DNA of 6,135 nt, taken from Streptomyces lilacinus. GTDB lineage: Bacteria > Actinomycetota > Actinomycetes > Streptomycetales > Streptomycetaceae. The DNA is taken from assembly GCA_000715685.1 (NCBI GenBank), contig KL569458.1:8397-14531 (forward strand), given 5' to 3'. Below are positions 1 to 5,559 of this stretch, one piece after another. Numbering within the stretch: the stretch's first letter is position 1; each line of letters starts with the position of its first letter. The notes below the pieces were generated by a model. The model ran no database searches and was not told where the DNA came from. It saw nothing but the letters and a program-made list of their open reading frames with translations. The translations under genes and the position numbers were made by a program.

Positions 1-15
1 GTGTATAAGAGACAG
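1..15 (+). other. Nextera/Tn5 mosaic-end adapter remnant at contig edge
   Basis: The first 15 bases, GTGTATAAGAGACAG, are identical to the 3' end of the 19-bp Tn5 mosaic end used in Nextera libraries (AGATGTGTATAAGAGACAG). They are AT-rich compared with everything after them. This is untrimmed library adapter, not genome sequence, so the genomic sequence starts at about base 16. Any open frame running in from base 1 should be ignored. Confidence 0.95.
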
Positions 16-41
16 CCCCACCCCCGCCCCTTCACCGTTTC

Positions 42-58
42 CCGGGGCGGTGCCCCGG
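42..58 (-). terminator. Hairpin terminator downstream of ddaH
   Basis: CCGGGGC (42-48), a 3-nt loop, then GCCCCGG (52-58) form a perfect 7-bp GC stem. It starts 5 nt beyond the ddaH stop codon, reading on the minus strand. No U tract follows, which is usual for streptomycete terminators. The stem followed by a G-rich stretch resembles a common Streptomyces intergenic terminator pattern, as I recall it. The hairpin is seen directly; its terminator role is inferred from position. Confidence 0.65.
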
Positions 59-63
59 ACCCC

Positions 64-879
64 CTACCTCAGCTCCTGCGTGCAGCACTTCACGCTGCCG
101 CCGCCCTTGAGGAGTTCGCCCAGGTCCATCGGGATCGGGTCGAAGCCGCGCTCCCGCAGTGGCTCGAAGAGGCCTACGGCGGCCTGGGGGAGCAGGACGT
201 GTCTGCCGTCGCTGACGGCGTTCAGGCCCAGGGCCGCGGCGTCCTCCTCGCGGGCGATCAGGGCGTCGGGGAAGAGGCGCTCGAGCACCGCGCGGCTGCC
301 GGGGGAGAAGGCGCCGGGGTAGTACATGACCTCGTCGCCGTCGAGGACGCACAGGGCCGTGTCGAGGTGGTAGTAGCGGGGGTCGACGAGGTCCAGGCCG
401 ATGACGGGGCGGCCGAAGAACTCCTGGGCCTCGGGGTGCGACAGAGGACTGCTGCGGAAGCCGCGGCCGGCGAGCAGCCAGGTGGCGGTGACGGCGAAGT
501 CGCCCTCGCCCTCGTTGATGTGGGTCGGCTCGCGCACTTCGGTCCAGCCGTGGGAGCGGAACCACTCCAGATGGGCGGCTGCCTCCGCCCAGCGCTCGGG
601 GTGGGCGAAGCGGGCGCCGAGGACGCGCCCCTCCACGACGGTGGCGCCGTTGGCGGCGAAGACCATGTCGGGCAGGTCGGGGCGGGGCGTGAGCTCCTCG
701 ACGGTGTGGCCGAGGGCGCGATAGCGGTCGCGGAGCTCTTCCCACTGGGCGAGGGCGAGCTGGAGGTCGACCGGCTTGCCCGGGTCCATCCAGGGGTTGA
801 TCGAATATGTGACCCGGTAGTACGTCGGCGGGCACATCAGGTAGCGGCGAGGGGTGGATGCACGCGGGGCGGTTCGCAA
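64..879 (-). CDS. ddaH: Dimethylargininase (DDAH), amidinotransferase-fold hydrolase
   Basis: Predicted cytoplasmic enzyme of 271 residues. It hydrolyses N-omega-methylated arginines, or related guanidino substrates, to citrulline plus an amine. Family marks in order: the DMVFAANGA substrate-pocket segment (71-79), NEGEGDF with the acidic active-site residues (122-128), YHLDTALC with the catalytic His (H171), and the C-terminal GGGSVKCCT with the nucleophilic Cys, probably C265. The protein ends six residues later. I place the start at a TTG (877-879) because GAGGAG lies 6 nt upstream (886-891) and homologues as I recall them carry a few residues before RRYLMCPP. The alternative ATG at 835-837 gives 257 residues and has no good ribosome site. 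In Streptomyces, ddaH often neighbours ornithine aminotransferase rocD, which would lie off the left edge. The family is clear; the exact substrate is inferred. Confidence 0.88.
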   Translation of the reverse strand: MRTAPRASTPRRYLMCPPTYYRVTYSINPWMDPGKPVDLQLALAQWEELRDRYRALGHTVEELTPRPDLPDMVFAANGATVVEGRVLGARFAHPERWAEAAAHLEWFRSHGWTEVREPTHINEGEGDFAVTATWLLAGRGFRSSPLSHPEAQEFFGRPVIGLDLVDPRYYHLDTALCVLDGDEVMYYPGAFSPGSRAVLERLFPDALIAREEDAAALGLNAVSDGRHVLLPQAAVGLFEPLRERGFDPIPMDLGELLKGGGSVKCCTQELR

Positions 880-885
880 GTCGCG

Positions 886-893
886 CTCCTCAC
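886..893 (-). promoter_or_regulatory. Ribosome binding site that decides the ddaH start
   Basis: On the minus strand GTGAGGAG lies 6 nt before a TTG codon at 877-879. It is the only good Shine-Dalgarno match near the N terminus, so the TTG start is favoured over the ATG 42 nt further in. Confidence 0.6.
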
Positions 894-900
894 GGTGGTG

Positions 901-931
901 TTGGGCACGCACGTGGATCGTGCGTGCCCAA
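901..931. promoter_or_regulatory. Perfect 31-bp inverted repeat upstream of ddaH, candidate operator
   Basis: TTGGGCACGCACG (901-913), a 5-nt centre TGGAT, then CGTGCGTGCCCAA (919-931): both 13-bp arms match without mismatch. It lies 7 nt upstream of the ddaH ribosome site. The length and symmetry fit a dimeric regulator site. An Lrp/AsnC-type regulator would be plausible because such regulators often accompany arginine-catabolism genes, but none is encoded in the window. If transcribed, it would also form a stable 5'-leader hairpin. I do not recognise it as a known operator. Confidence 0.55.
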
Positions 932-967
932 ATGGTCCACGCTGCGCGACCTTCGCGCATGAACCGT

Positions 968-991
968 ACGGGTGGTTTACAGACCGCCCGT
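968..991 (-). terminator. Imperfect hairpin directly after the small-protein stop codon
   Basis: ACGGGTGGT (968-976), a 6-nt loop and ACCGCCCGT (983-991) pair over 9 bp with a single non-Watson-Crick position. The hairpin abuts the stop codon of the minus-strand gene at 992-1177. No U run follows. It is probably a terminator separating that gene from ddaH, which fits with ddaH having its own regulatory palindrome downstream of it. Confidence 0.45.
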
Positions 992-1177
992 TCACCTACT
1001 GGTGTCGCCGTTCCGCTGCGCCTTGAGGGCGCGCAGCAATTCGCGCTTCTGTGCGTTCGGGTCGGTCCCGCCGCCCGCTCCTCGGCCGCCCCGGCCGGAG
1101 CCGCGCAGCGAGGCGCGGGAGAGGTTGCTGCGGGTGCCGCCGACGCCGAGCATGCCGCGTGCGCTGCCTCGAGTCAT
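992..1177 (-). CDS. Small basic Gly/Arg-rich protein, DUF6243-like
   Basis: A 61-residue protein with no signal peptide or membrane segment. It has a Gly/Ser/Arg-rich first two thirds (MLGVGGTRSNLSRASLRG, residues 9-26, then a glycine-rich stretch) and a short charged C-terminal helix, QKRELLRALKAQR. The ATG is preceded by a near-perfect ribosome site AGAGGAGA (1184-1191), so the start is firm and the gene is clearly meant to be translated. The pattern resembles short actinobacterial proteins I recall as DUF6243, whose function is not known to me. The basic composition would suit nucleic-acid or ribosome contact, but that is speculation. It is a single gene flanked by hairpins, and its promoter region carries two repressor-like palindromes. 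Confidence 0.7.
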   Translation of the reverse strand: MTRGSARGMLGVGGTRSNLSRASLRGSGRGGRGAGGGTDPNAQKRELLRALKAQRNGDTSR

Positions 1178-1199
1178 GGTGGTTCTCCTCTCGTTAGGA

Positions 1200-1216
1200 C
1201 GAGACGTATCGTCTCG
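1200..1216. promoter_or_regulatory. Palindromic operator, copy 1 (TetR-like)
   Basis: CGAGACGTATCGTCTCG has perfect 7-bp arms around a 3-nt centre. It lies between the likely transcription start and the ribosome site of the small gene, where a bound repressor would block transcription. The same site recurs at 1243-1259, with centres 43 bp apart, about four helical turns. Size and shape match operators of TetR-family repressors; the cognate protein is not in this window. Confidence 0.6.
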
Positions 1217-1234
1217 CATCTCGCGACGAGCTCT

Positions 1235-1263
1235 ACTTTGAACGAGACGGTTCGTCTTGTCAA
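1235..1263 (-). promoter_or_regulatory. Probable sigma-70-type promoter of the small gene
   Basis: On the minus strand a consensus -35 TTGACA (1258-1263) is followed, after 17 nt, by CAAAGT (1235-1240), a weak -10. The spacer is almost wholly filled by palindrome copy 2. The exact -35 in such GC-rich DNA and the overlap with the palindrome are the main support; the -10 choice is uncertain. Confidence 0.5.
1243..1259. promoter_or_regulatory. Palindromic operator, copy 2 (TetR-like)
   Basis: CGAGACGGTTCGTCTTG matches copy 1 except at the centre and one arm base. It occupies the spacer and touches the -35 element of the small gene's promoter, so a bound dimer would exclude RNA polymerase. Two matching 17-bp sites flanking one promoter argue for a real repressor target. 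Confidence 0.6.
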
Positions 1264-1283
1264 TGGGGTGGGGAGGCCCCCGG

Positions 1284-1330
1284 CGAGGTCCCGGAGAGGT
1301 CCAGGGGAGAGGTCCCGGGGAGATCCCGGG
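1284..1330. repeat. Degenerate 11-13 bp tandem repeat
   Basis: The core AGGTCC recurs at 1286, 1297 and 1310, with a variant AGATCC at 1321, giving steps of 11, 13 and 11 bp. Each copy is followed by a CGG or AGG G-run. It is imperfect, GC-rich and non-coding. The spacing near one helical turn could suit protein binding, but slippage in GC-rich DNA is an equally good explanation. Confidence 0.4.
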
Positions 1331-1460
1331 CAGGGGCGCACCCTTCCCCAACGGGCCCCGACGCGGCCGGTCTCACACCCCCCGGATGCGTCCGGCGGTC
1401 ACGCCGGGAGCAGGATGGTGGCAGCATTGACCGAAGACCGCGGTCGAAGTGAGGGGATAG

Positions 1461-2190
1461 ATGGAACGCAAGAGCAGATTCTCCCAATGGCTGCGCCGCC
1501 CCAGGAGCGGAGCGGGCGGCGATACGGGCACGGGGGCGGCGTCGGCCGCCCGCGAGGAGCTGCTCCTGGCCGCGGCCGCGGCGGGATTCCCCCTGGCACC
1601 CGCCGCGCATCCCTCGGGATACGGCTGTTCCTGTGAGCGCATCGGCTGTCCGACCCCGGGCCGCCACCCGGTCTCCTTCGCCTGGCAGACCCTCGCGTCG
1701 GCCGACGCCGAGAAGGTCACCAAATGGCTGCGCGGCCAGCCCGAGGCCAATTTCGTCACTGCCACCGGCATCGCCCACGACGTCCTCGACGTCCCCGCCG
1801 AGGCGGGCCGCCAGGCCCTCGACCGGCTGACGGTCTGTATAAGAGACAGAGGTGGGCCCGGTCGCCACCGTCGCCCCCGACCGCATGCTGTTCTTCACCG
1901 CCACCCGCGGCACCCCGGACGACGAGGACGAGTGGTGGCCCTGCGAGCTGGACTGCCATCCGGAGACGATGGACGAGCATCCGGGGCTGCGCTGGCACTG
2001 CCGCGGCAGCTACGTGCTCCTGCCGCCGTCGGTCCTGCCCGGTGACGAGGGCGTGGCCTGGCTGCTCGGCCCCGAGCGCCCGCTGCCCGACCCGCTGACG
2101 CTGCTGGAGACGCTCACCGACGCCTGCGCCCAGTACGCGGGCGACCGCCAGGACCACGAGCCGGCCCACCCCTGGCCGATCGGCCGCTGA
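1461..2190 (+). CDS. Bifunctional DNA primase/polymerase-type protein, frame broken by adapter
   Basis: Two in-register halves of one protein of about 240 residues. The first half (1461-1832, 124 residues) has a low-complexity start, then GYGCSCERIGCPTPGRHPVS with a Cys cluster (C56, C58, C63), and HDVLDVPAEAG around the aspartates used as metal ligands in PrimPol folds. The second half resumes in another frame at about 1849 with EVGPVATV, then DRMLFFTATRGTP, DEWWPCELDCHPE, LRWHCRGSYVLLPP, and ends PWPIGR. This resembles the short actinobacterial members of the prim-pol N-terminal family; the DxD-like motif reads D-V-P, so polymerase activity is unproven. The break coincides exactly with the mosaic-end sequence at 1836-1849, so the gene is probably intact in the organism and a few codons are missing here. 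The ATG follows GAGGGG (1451-1456). Confidence 0.8.
1836..1849 (+). other. Internal Nextera/Tn5 mosaic-end remnant in the primase gene
   Basis: TGTATAAGAGACAG is identical to the last 14 bases of the Tn5 mosaic end and to bases 2-15 of this window. It is only 36% GC inside a GC-rich gene, and the reading frame shifts across it. Protein similarity continues on both sides, so the join is roughly correct, but genomic bases have been replaced by adapter. Neither a second end nor transposon genes are present, so it is not a real insertion. Confidence 0.93.
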
Positions 2191-2191
2191 T

Positions 2192-2204
2192 CGCGCAGGG
2201 CGCG
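2192..2204. terminator. Short hairpin between convergent genes
   Basis: CGCGC (2192-2196), loop AGG, GCGCG (2200-2204) lies in the 21 nt between the primase stop and the lipoprotein stop. It could end transcription from both sides, but the stem is only 5 bp and no U tract follows. Confidence 0.3.
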
Positions 2205-2211
2205 GCCCCTG

Positions 2212-3303
2212 CTACTCGCCCTTCGCGGCGGTCAGGGACTCGATCCGGTTGAGGAAGACCACCTGACCGGGCCGACCTCCCTGGCCACCGCCCGCCGCGC
2301 CGGCGGAAGCCTTCGGCGGCACCTTCACCGCCGACTCCGAGACCCGCGTGTACGTCAGCGCCTGCTTGAGGTCGCCCTTCAGCAGCGCCTTCGTGCGCGG
2401 ATCGGTCACCTCGGGACGTACGCCCCGGACCGTCGTGCGCCGCTCGCGGTGGTGCGCGGTGAAGAAGACCACCGCCCCGCCGTCCTTCGTGCGCAGGGCC
2501 AGGGGCGGGAAGCCCGGGGCCTTGTCGGGGGTGTCGATGTACTCGGTCCAGAACGTGGGCGTCCGGGCGAGCTTGGCGCGCTCCGCCCGCAGCTGGGTCG
2601 TCGCCCCGCCCGGGGCGAACACCGCGCCCTCACCGGTGCGCAGGTAGTCCGTGTACGCGCCGCCGACCGCGTCCGGCGCCACGGCGAGCTCCGCGGCCTT
2701 GGAGTCGGCCCCGGCATCGGTCCCGGAACCGATACCGGCCCCCGCCCGCGCCCAGCCGTCCTTGTCGACCGCGAACTCCGGGACCGACCCCGCCGTCAGC
2801 AGCGACAAGTACGCCGCCCGCCACGGCTGGTCCGCCCCGGCGCGCACGAAGACGACCAGCCAGCGGTGCTGGTCGCGATTGCTGCGGGTGTCGGCGACGA
2901 AGAACTTCGGCCAGCCCGCCATCTTCGGGATCGTGAACCGCGCGTCGTCCAGCACGAGCCCCGGATAGCCGGGGTTGCCGCCGGGCGTCACCGCGCGCTG
3001 GGCGGCCACGTCCGCCCGGCCGATCTCGGCCAGCGCACCGGACTCGACCCGGTCCACCAGGGCCGGGTCGAGCTTGCGGTACGCGTCGTTGTAGCCGTTC
3101 GTGAAGTCCCGCAGGACCTTCGCGGCCTCAGCCCTGCTGCTCACCGACGGAATGACCGCCCGCTCGCCGTGCACCGTCACGCACCCCGTCGCCGCCGTCA
3201 GCAGCGCCGGAACCGTCAGAACCGCTGCCAGCGGCCGGAGCGCCCGACGCGGCGACCGGCGTCTCGAGGGGCTTGTCGACAGGCTTGTCGACGGGCGTCT
3301 CAT
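2212..3303 (-). CDS. Conserved actinobacterial lipoprotein downstream of efeU
   Basis: A 363-residue exported lipoprotein. It has an Arg-rich start (residues 14-23), a hydrophobic segment LAAVLTVPALL (25-35) and a lipobox ATGC with the lipidated Cys at 41, followed by VTVHGERA. The mature part has a helix-like region with FTNGYNDAYRKLDP, a WPKFFVADTR strand, a WLVVFVRAG segment and a Ser/Gly-rich linker near 190, then a second domain with FWTEYIDTP and VVFFTAHHRERRT. I recognise the general type, Streptomyces lipoproteins with CVTVHGE after cleavage, possibly the DUF8094 group, but know no function. The ATG at 3301-3303 has GAGGAG 10 nt upstream (3314-3319), inside efeU. It overlaps efeU by 176 nt and is probably translationally coupled, so a link to iron uptake is possible but unproven. 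Confidence 0.78.
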   Translation of the reverse strand: MRRPSTSLSTSPSRRRSPRRALRPLAAVLTVPALLTAATGCVTVHGERAVIPSVSSRAEAAKVLRDFTNGYNDAYRKLDPALVDRVESGALAEIGRADVAAQRAVTPGGNPGYPGLVLDDARFTIPKMAGWPKFFVADTRSNRDQHRWLVVFVRAGADQPWRAAYLSLLTAGSVPEFAVDKDGWARAGAGIGSGTDAGADSKAAELAVAPDAVGGAYTDYLRTGEGAVFAPGGATTQLRAERAKLARTPTFWTEYIDTPDKAPGFPPLALRTKDGGAVVFFTAHHRERRTTVRGVRPEVTDPRTKALLKGDLKQALTYTRVSESAVKVPPKASAGAAGGGQGGRPGQVVFLNRIESLTAAKGE

Positions 3304-4147
3304 CGTGCTCGGACTCCTCGGTGACGGCTCGGGACGGCGCCACCCTACCCGTACGCCCGGGGGCGAAGAACACCGCCAGGGTCGGAACGAGATACAGCGC
3401 CCACACCGCGACCTGCAGCCACGTCGGGTCCGGCTGGAAGTTGAAGACGCCCTTCAGCAGCGTGCCGTACCAGCTGTCGACCGGGATCTGCTCGCTGATG
3501 TCGAAGGCCTTGTCGCCCAGGCCCGGCAGGACGTCGGCCTCCTGCAGGTCGTGGAAGCCGTAGGCGAGCACGCCCGCCGCGACCACGATGAGCATGCCGC
3601 CGGTCCACGTGAAGAACTTCGCGAGGTTGATCCTCAGCGCGCCCCGGTAGAACAGCCAGCCCAGCACCACGGCCGACAGCAGGCCCAGCAGCGCGCCGAC
3701 CAGCGGCCGCACGCCGTCGTCCGTCGCCTGCACGGCCGTCCAGATGAACAGCGCGGTCTCCAGACCCTCCCGGCCCACGGCCAGGAACGCCGTGACGACC
3801 AGCGCCGTCGTGCCCATGGCGAGCGCCGCGTCCAGCTTGCCGTGGAGCTCCTTCTTCAGGTGCCGCGCGGTGCGCCGCATCCAGAAGACCATCCACGTCA
3901 CCAGGCCGACGGCGATGACCGACAGCGAGCCGCCGAGCATCTCCTGCGCCTCGAACGACATGCTCTGCGAGCCGTACTGCAGGAGGGCGCCGAAGCCCAT
4001 GCTCAGCAGCACGGCCACCGCGATGCCGGCCCACACCGGGCGCAGGGCGTCCCTGCGCCCGGTCTTGACCAGGTACGCCACGAGGATGCAGACGACCAGG
4101 CTGGCCTCGAGGCCCTCGCGCAGGCCGATCAGGTAGTTGCCGAACAC
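3128..4147 (-). CDS. efeU: EfeU, FTR1-family iron permease
   Basis: Membrane channel of the EfeUOB system, moving iron across the cytoplasmic membrane. It shows the two REGLE motifs that define the FTR1/EfeU family: R10-E14 in the first membrane segment (IGLREGLEASLVV) and R126-E130 (AVGREGLETALFIW). There are about seven hydrophobic segments, the last near 246-262. The start is a GTG (MFGNYLIGL), with GGAAGGGG at 4155-4162. The family core ends near residue 265. The last 70 residues are a low-complexity acidic/Ala-Gly tail with VDKPVDKP, and overlap the lipoprotein signal peptide in another frame. In efeU frame, codons keep G/C at the third base to about 3245 and then lose that bias, so the tail end may be little selected or may follow an indel. 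It lies 82 nt after efeB in the same direction. Confidence 0.93.
   Translation of the reverse strand: MFGNYLIGLREGLEASLVVCILVAYLVKTGRRDALRPVWAGIAVAVLLSMGFGALLQYGSQSMSFEAQEMLGGSLSVIAVGLVTWMVFWMRRTARHLKKELHGKLDAALAMGTTALVVTAFLAVGREGLETALFIWTAVQATDDGVRPLVGALLGLLSAVVLGWLFYRGALRINLAKFFTWTGGMLIVVAAGVLAYGFHDLQEADVLPGLGDKAFDISEQIPVDSWYGTLLKGVFNFQPDPTWLQVAVWALYLVPTLAVFFAPGRTGRVAPSRAVTEESEHDETPVDKPVDKPLETPVAASGAPAAGSGSDGSGAADGGDGVRDGARRAGGHSVGEQQG
3270..3293. repeat. 12-bp tandem duplication in the efeU/lipoprotein overlap
   Basis: GGCTTGTCGACA (3270-3281) is followed directly by GGCTTGTCGACG (3282-3293). The 12-bp unit keeps both frames open and is read as VDKPVDKP in EfeU and as STSLSTSP in the lipoprotein N terminus. 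Confidence 0.8.
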
Positions 4148-4193
4148 GCGGCGTCCCCTTCCGTTGTGAGACCGTTCCGGTCGCTACTTCTCG

Positions 4194-4237
4194 TCGCGTG
4201 AGTGATCACGCCCGTGATCACGTGAGGGATCACGCGA
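4194..4237. promoter_or_regulatory. Nested palindrome between efeB and efeU
   Basis: Outer arms TCGCGTGA (4194-4201) and TCACGCGA (4230-4237) enclose an inner perfect hairpin GTGATCACG-CC-CGTGATCAC (4202-4221) plus GTGAGGGA. The 8-bp palindrome GTGATCAC occurs twice (4202-4209, 4214-4221). The structure covers the efeB stop codon (4230-4232). A second small palindrome, GACCG-TTC-CGGTC, is at 4170-4182. It may be a terminator/processing hairpin that sets efeU level, or an operator for an internal promoter. It does not look like an actinobacterial iron box. Confidence 0.6.
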
Positions 4238-5541
4238 ACAGGGCCTTGCCCCACCAGTCGCCCGCGCCCCGGACGCCCGGCGGCACGGCGAAGACGGCCG
4301 AGCCCACGTGCTGGATGTACTCGTTCAGGGCGTCGTTGCGCGCCAGGTTCGTCTGCAGCGGCACGAAGCCGTCGCGGACGTCCTTCTGGTACGCGATGAA
4401 GAACAGGCCCGCGTCCAGCCGGCCCAGCCCGTCCGTGCCGTCCGTGAAGGAGTAGCCGCGGCGAAGAATCGTCACGCCGTTGTTGCTGTCGGGGTGGGCG
4501 AGGCGGACGTGCGAGTCGGGCTTCATCGCCTTCAGCAGCGGCTCGTCGCGCTCGCGCTGCTTGCCCACCGGGGCGCCCTCGGCCTTGTCGCGGCCGAAGA
4601 TGTCCTCCTGCTCCGCCAGCGAGGTGCGGTCCCAGGTCTCGATGTGCATCCGGATCCGGCGGGCGACGAGGTACGAGCCGCCCACCATCCACTCCGGGCC
4701 GTCCTTCTCGCCGACCCACACGTGCTTGTCGAGGGCGGCCTTGTCGGTGCCCGCGATGTTCCGGGTGCCGTCCTTGAAGCCCATCATGTTGCGCGGGGTC
4801 TGCGCGTCCGGCGTCGTCGAGGACGTCTTGCCGAAGCCCAGCTGCGACCAGCGGATCGCGACCTTGCCCATGCCGATGCGGGCCAGGTTGCGGATGGCGT
4901 GCACCGCGACCTGCGGGTCGTCCGCGCAGGCCTGGACGCACAGGTCGCCGCCGCTGCGGGCCGGGTCGAGGTTGTCGCCGGGGAAGCCGGGCAGGTCGAT
5001 CAGGGCCTTGGGGCGCCGGGCCTTCAGCCCGAAGCGGTCCTTGCCGTCCTTCTCGAACAGGCCGGGGCCGACGCCGAAGGTCAGGGTCAGCCGCGACGGC
5101 TTGAGGCCCAGCGCCTCGCCGGTGTCGTCCGGGGGCAGCTCGTCGTTCTCGCCGACCGCGCCCGAGCCGATCTCGTGCCCGGCGGTCATCCGCGCGGCGG
5201 CGGCCGTCCACTCCTGGAGCAGCTTGACCAGGGCGGCGCGGTCGGTGGTCGTCACGTCGAAGGCCGCGAAGTGCAGCCGGTCCTGGACGGCCGTGGCGAT
5301 GCCGGCCTGGTGGGCGCCGTGGAAGGGCACCGCGTCGCCCATCGAGGCGGCGGGGGAGGCGTCCCCGCCGGTGCGCAGCGCCGCGGCGGTCGGCACCGAG
5401 CGCGAGCCCGGCGCCGCCCCAGCCCAGCACGGACCGACGGGAGGGGGCGGCCTTGGCCGCGGCATTGTCCTCGGTGCCGGCGGTTGCCGTGGTGGCGTCC
5501 GTTGCCGAAGTGGTGTCCGGTATGGAGGTCTTGTCCGTCAT
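4230..5541 (-). CDS. efeB: EfeB, Tat-exported Dyp-type haem peroxidase, with apparent frameshift
   Basis: Periplasmic-side haem peroxidase/deferrochelatase partner of EfeO and EfeU. The N terminus from ATG 5539-5541 has a Thr/Ala-rich stretch, then a twin-arginine signal SRRSVLGWGGAGLALGA (residues 34-50). The frame then moves by one base near 5391 and the rest reads on as RTGGDASPAA, VPFHGAHQAG (haem-peroxidase start), the Dyp GXXDG motif as GFKDG (4767-4781), RMHIETWDR, SHVRLAHP with the likely proximal haem His (4509-4511), and ILRRGYSFTDG, ending WWGKALFA. Corrected length is about 436 residues, normal for the family. The ribosome site is GAGGGGA (5552-5558), and the start lies 18 nt after the efeO stop. 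The shift is probably a sequencing error, since all later motifs are intact; a true mutation would leave no exported enzyme. Confidence 0.9.
5391..5391. other. Apparent one-base frameshift in efeB signal peptide
   Basis: The Tat signal frame runs to about 5392 and the mature-protein frame from about 5390. Dropping one base near 5391 joins them into a signal peptide of normal length. The site could be anywhere in roughly 5370-5410, and a two-base loss would also fit. The stretch is almost pure G/C. Confidence 0.7.
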
Positions 5542-5559
5542 GGAAGGTCGTTCCCCTCG

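Larger units (their letters stand above)
1178..1460. other. 283-nt divergent intergenic region
   Basis: Lies between the minus-strand small gene and the plus-strand primase gene. It holds the small gene's ribosome site, two TetR-like palindromes and a TTGACA element at its left side, then a degenerate G-rich repeat (1284-1330). Near the primase start there is a 10-bp perfect palindrome GACCGCGGTC (1436-1445) and a TTGACC (1428-1433) without a convincing -10 partner. The primase ribosome site is GAGGGG (1451-1456). I see no extra gene here. Confidence 0.6.

Noticed and set aside
1..1026. Long plus-strand open frame opposite ddaH
   Set aside because: It starts in adapter sequence, has low-complexity Gly/Ala/Val-rich content and runs antisense to a clear enzyme gene; long open frames on the opposite strand are common at this GC content.
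1284..1330. CRISPR-like array
   Set aside because: Units are too short, degenerate and without spacers, and there are no cas genes.
1428..1460. Promoter for the primase gene from TTGACC at 1428
   Set aside because: No acceptable -10 lies at 16-19 nt; the ribosome site occupies that position instead.
1836..1849. Genuine Tn5-like insertion or transposon scar
   Set aside because: Only 14 bases of one end are present, identical to the adapter at the window start, with no transposase and no second end.
4170..4237. Iron-regulator (DmdR/IdeR) box upstream of efeU
   Set aside because: The palindromes are GTGATCAC and GACCG-N3-CGGTC, unlike the TTAGGTTAGGCTAACCTAA-type iron box.
4129..5541. Uninterrupted 470-codon minus-strand frame across efeB
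   Set aside because: Only its first 50 or so residues (Tat signal) are real; beyond about 5392 it is an Arg-rich out-of-frame reading of efeB.
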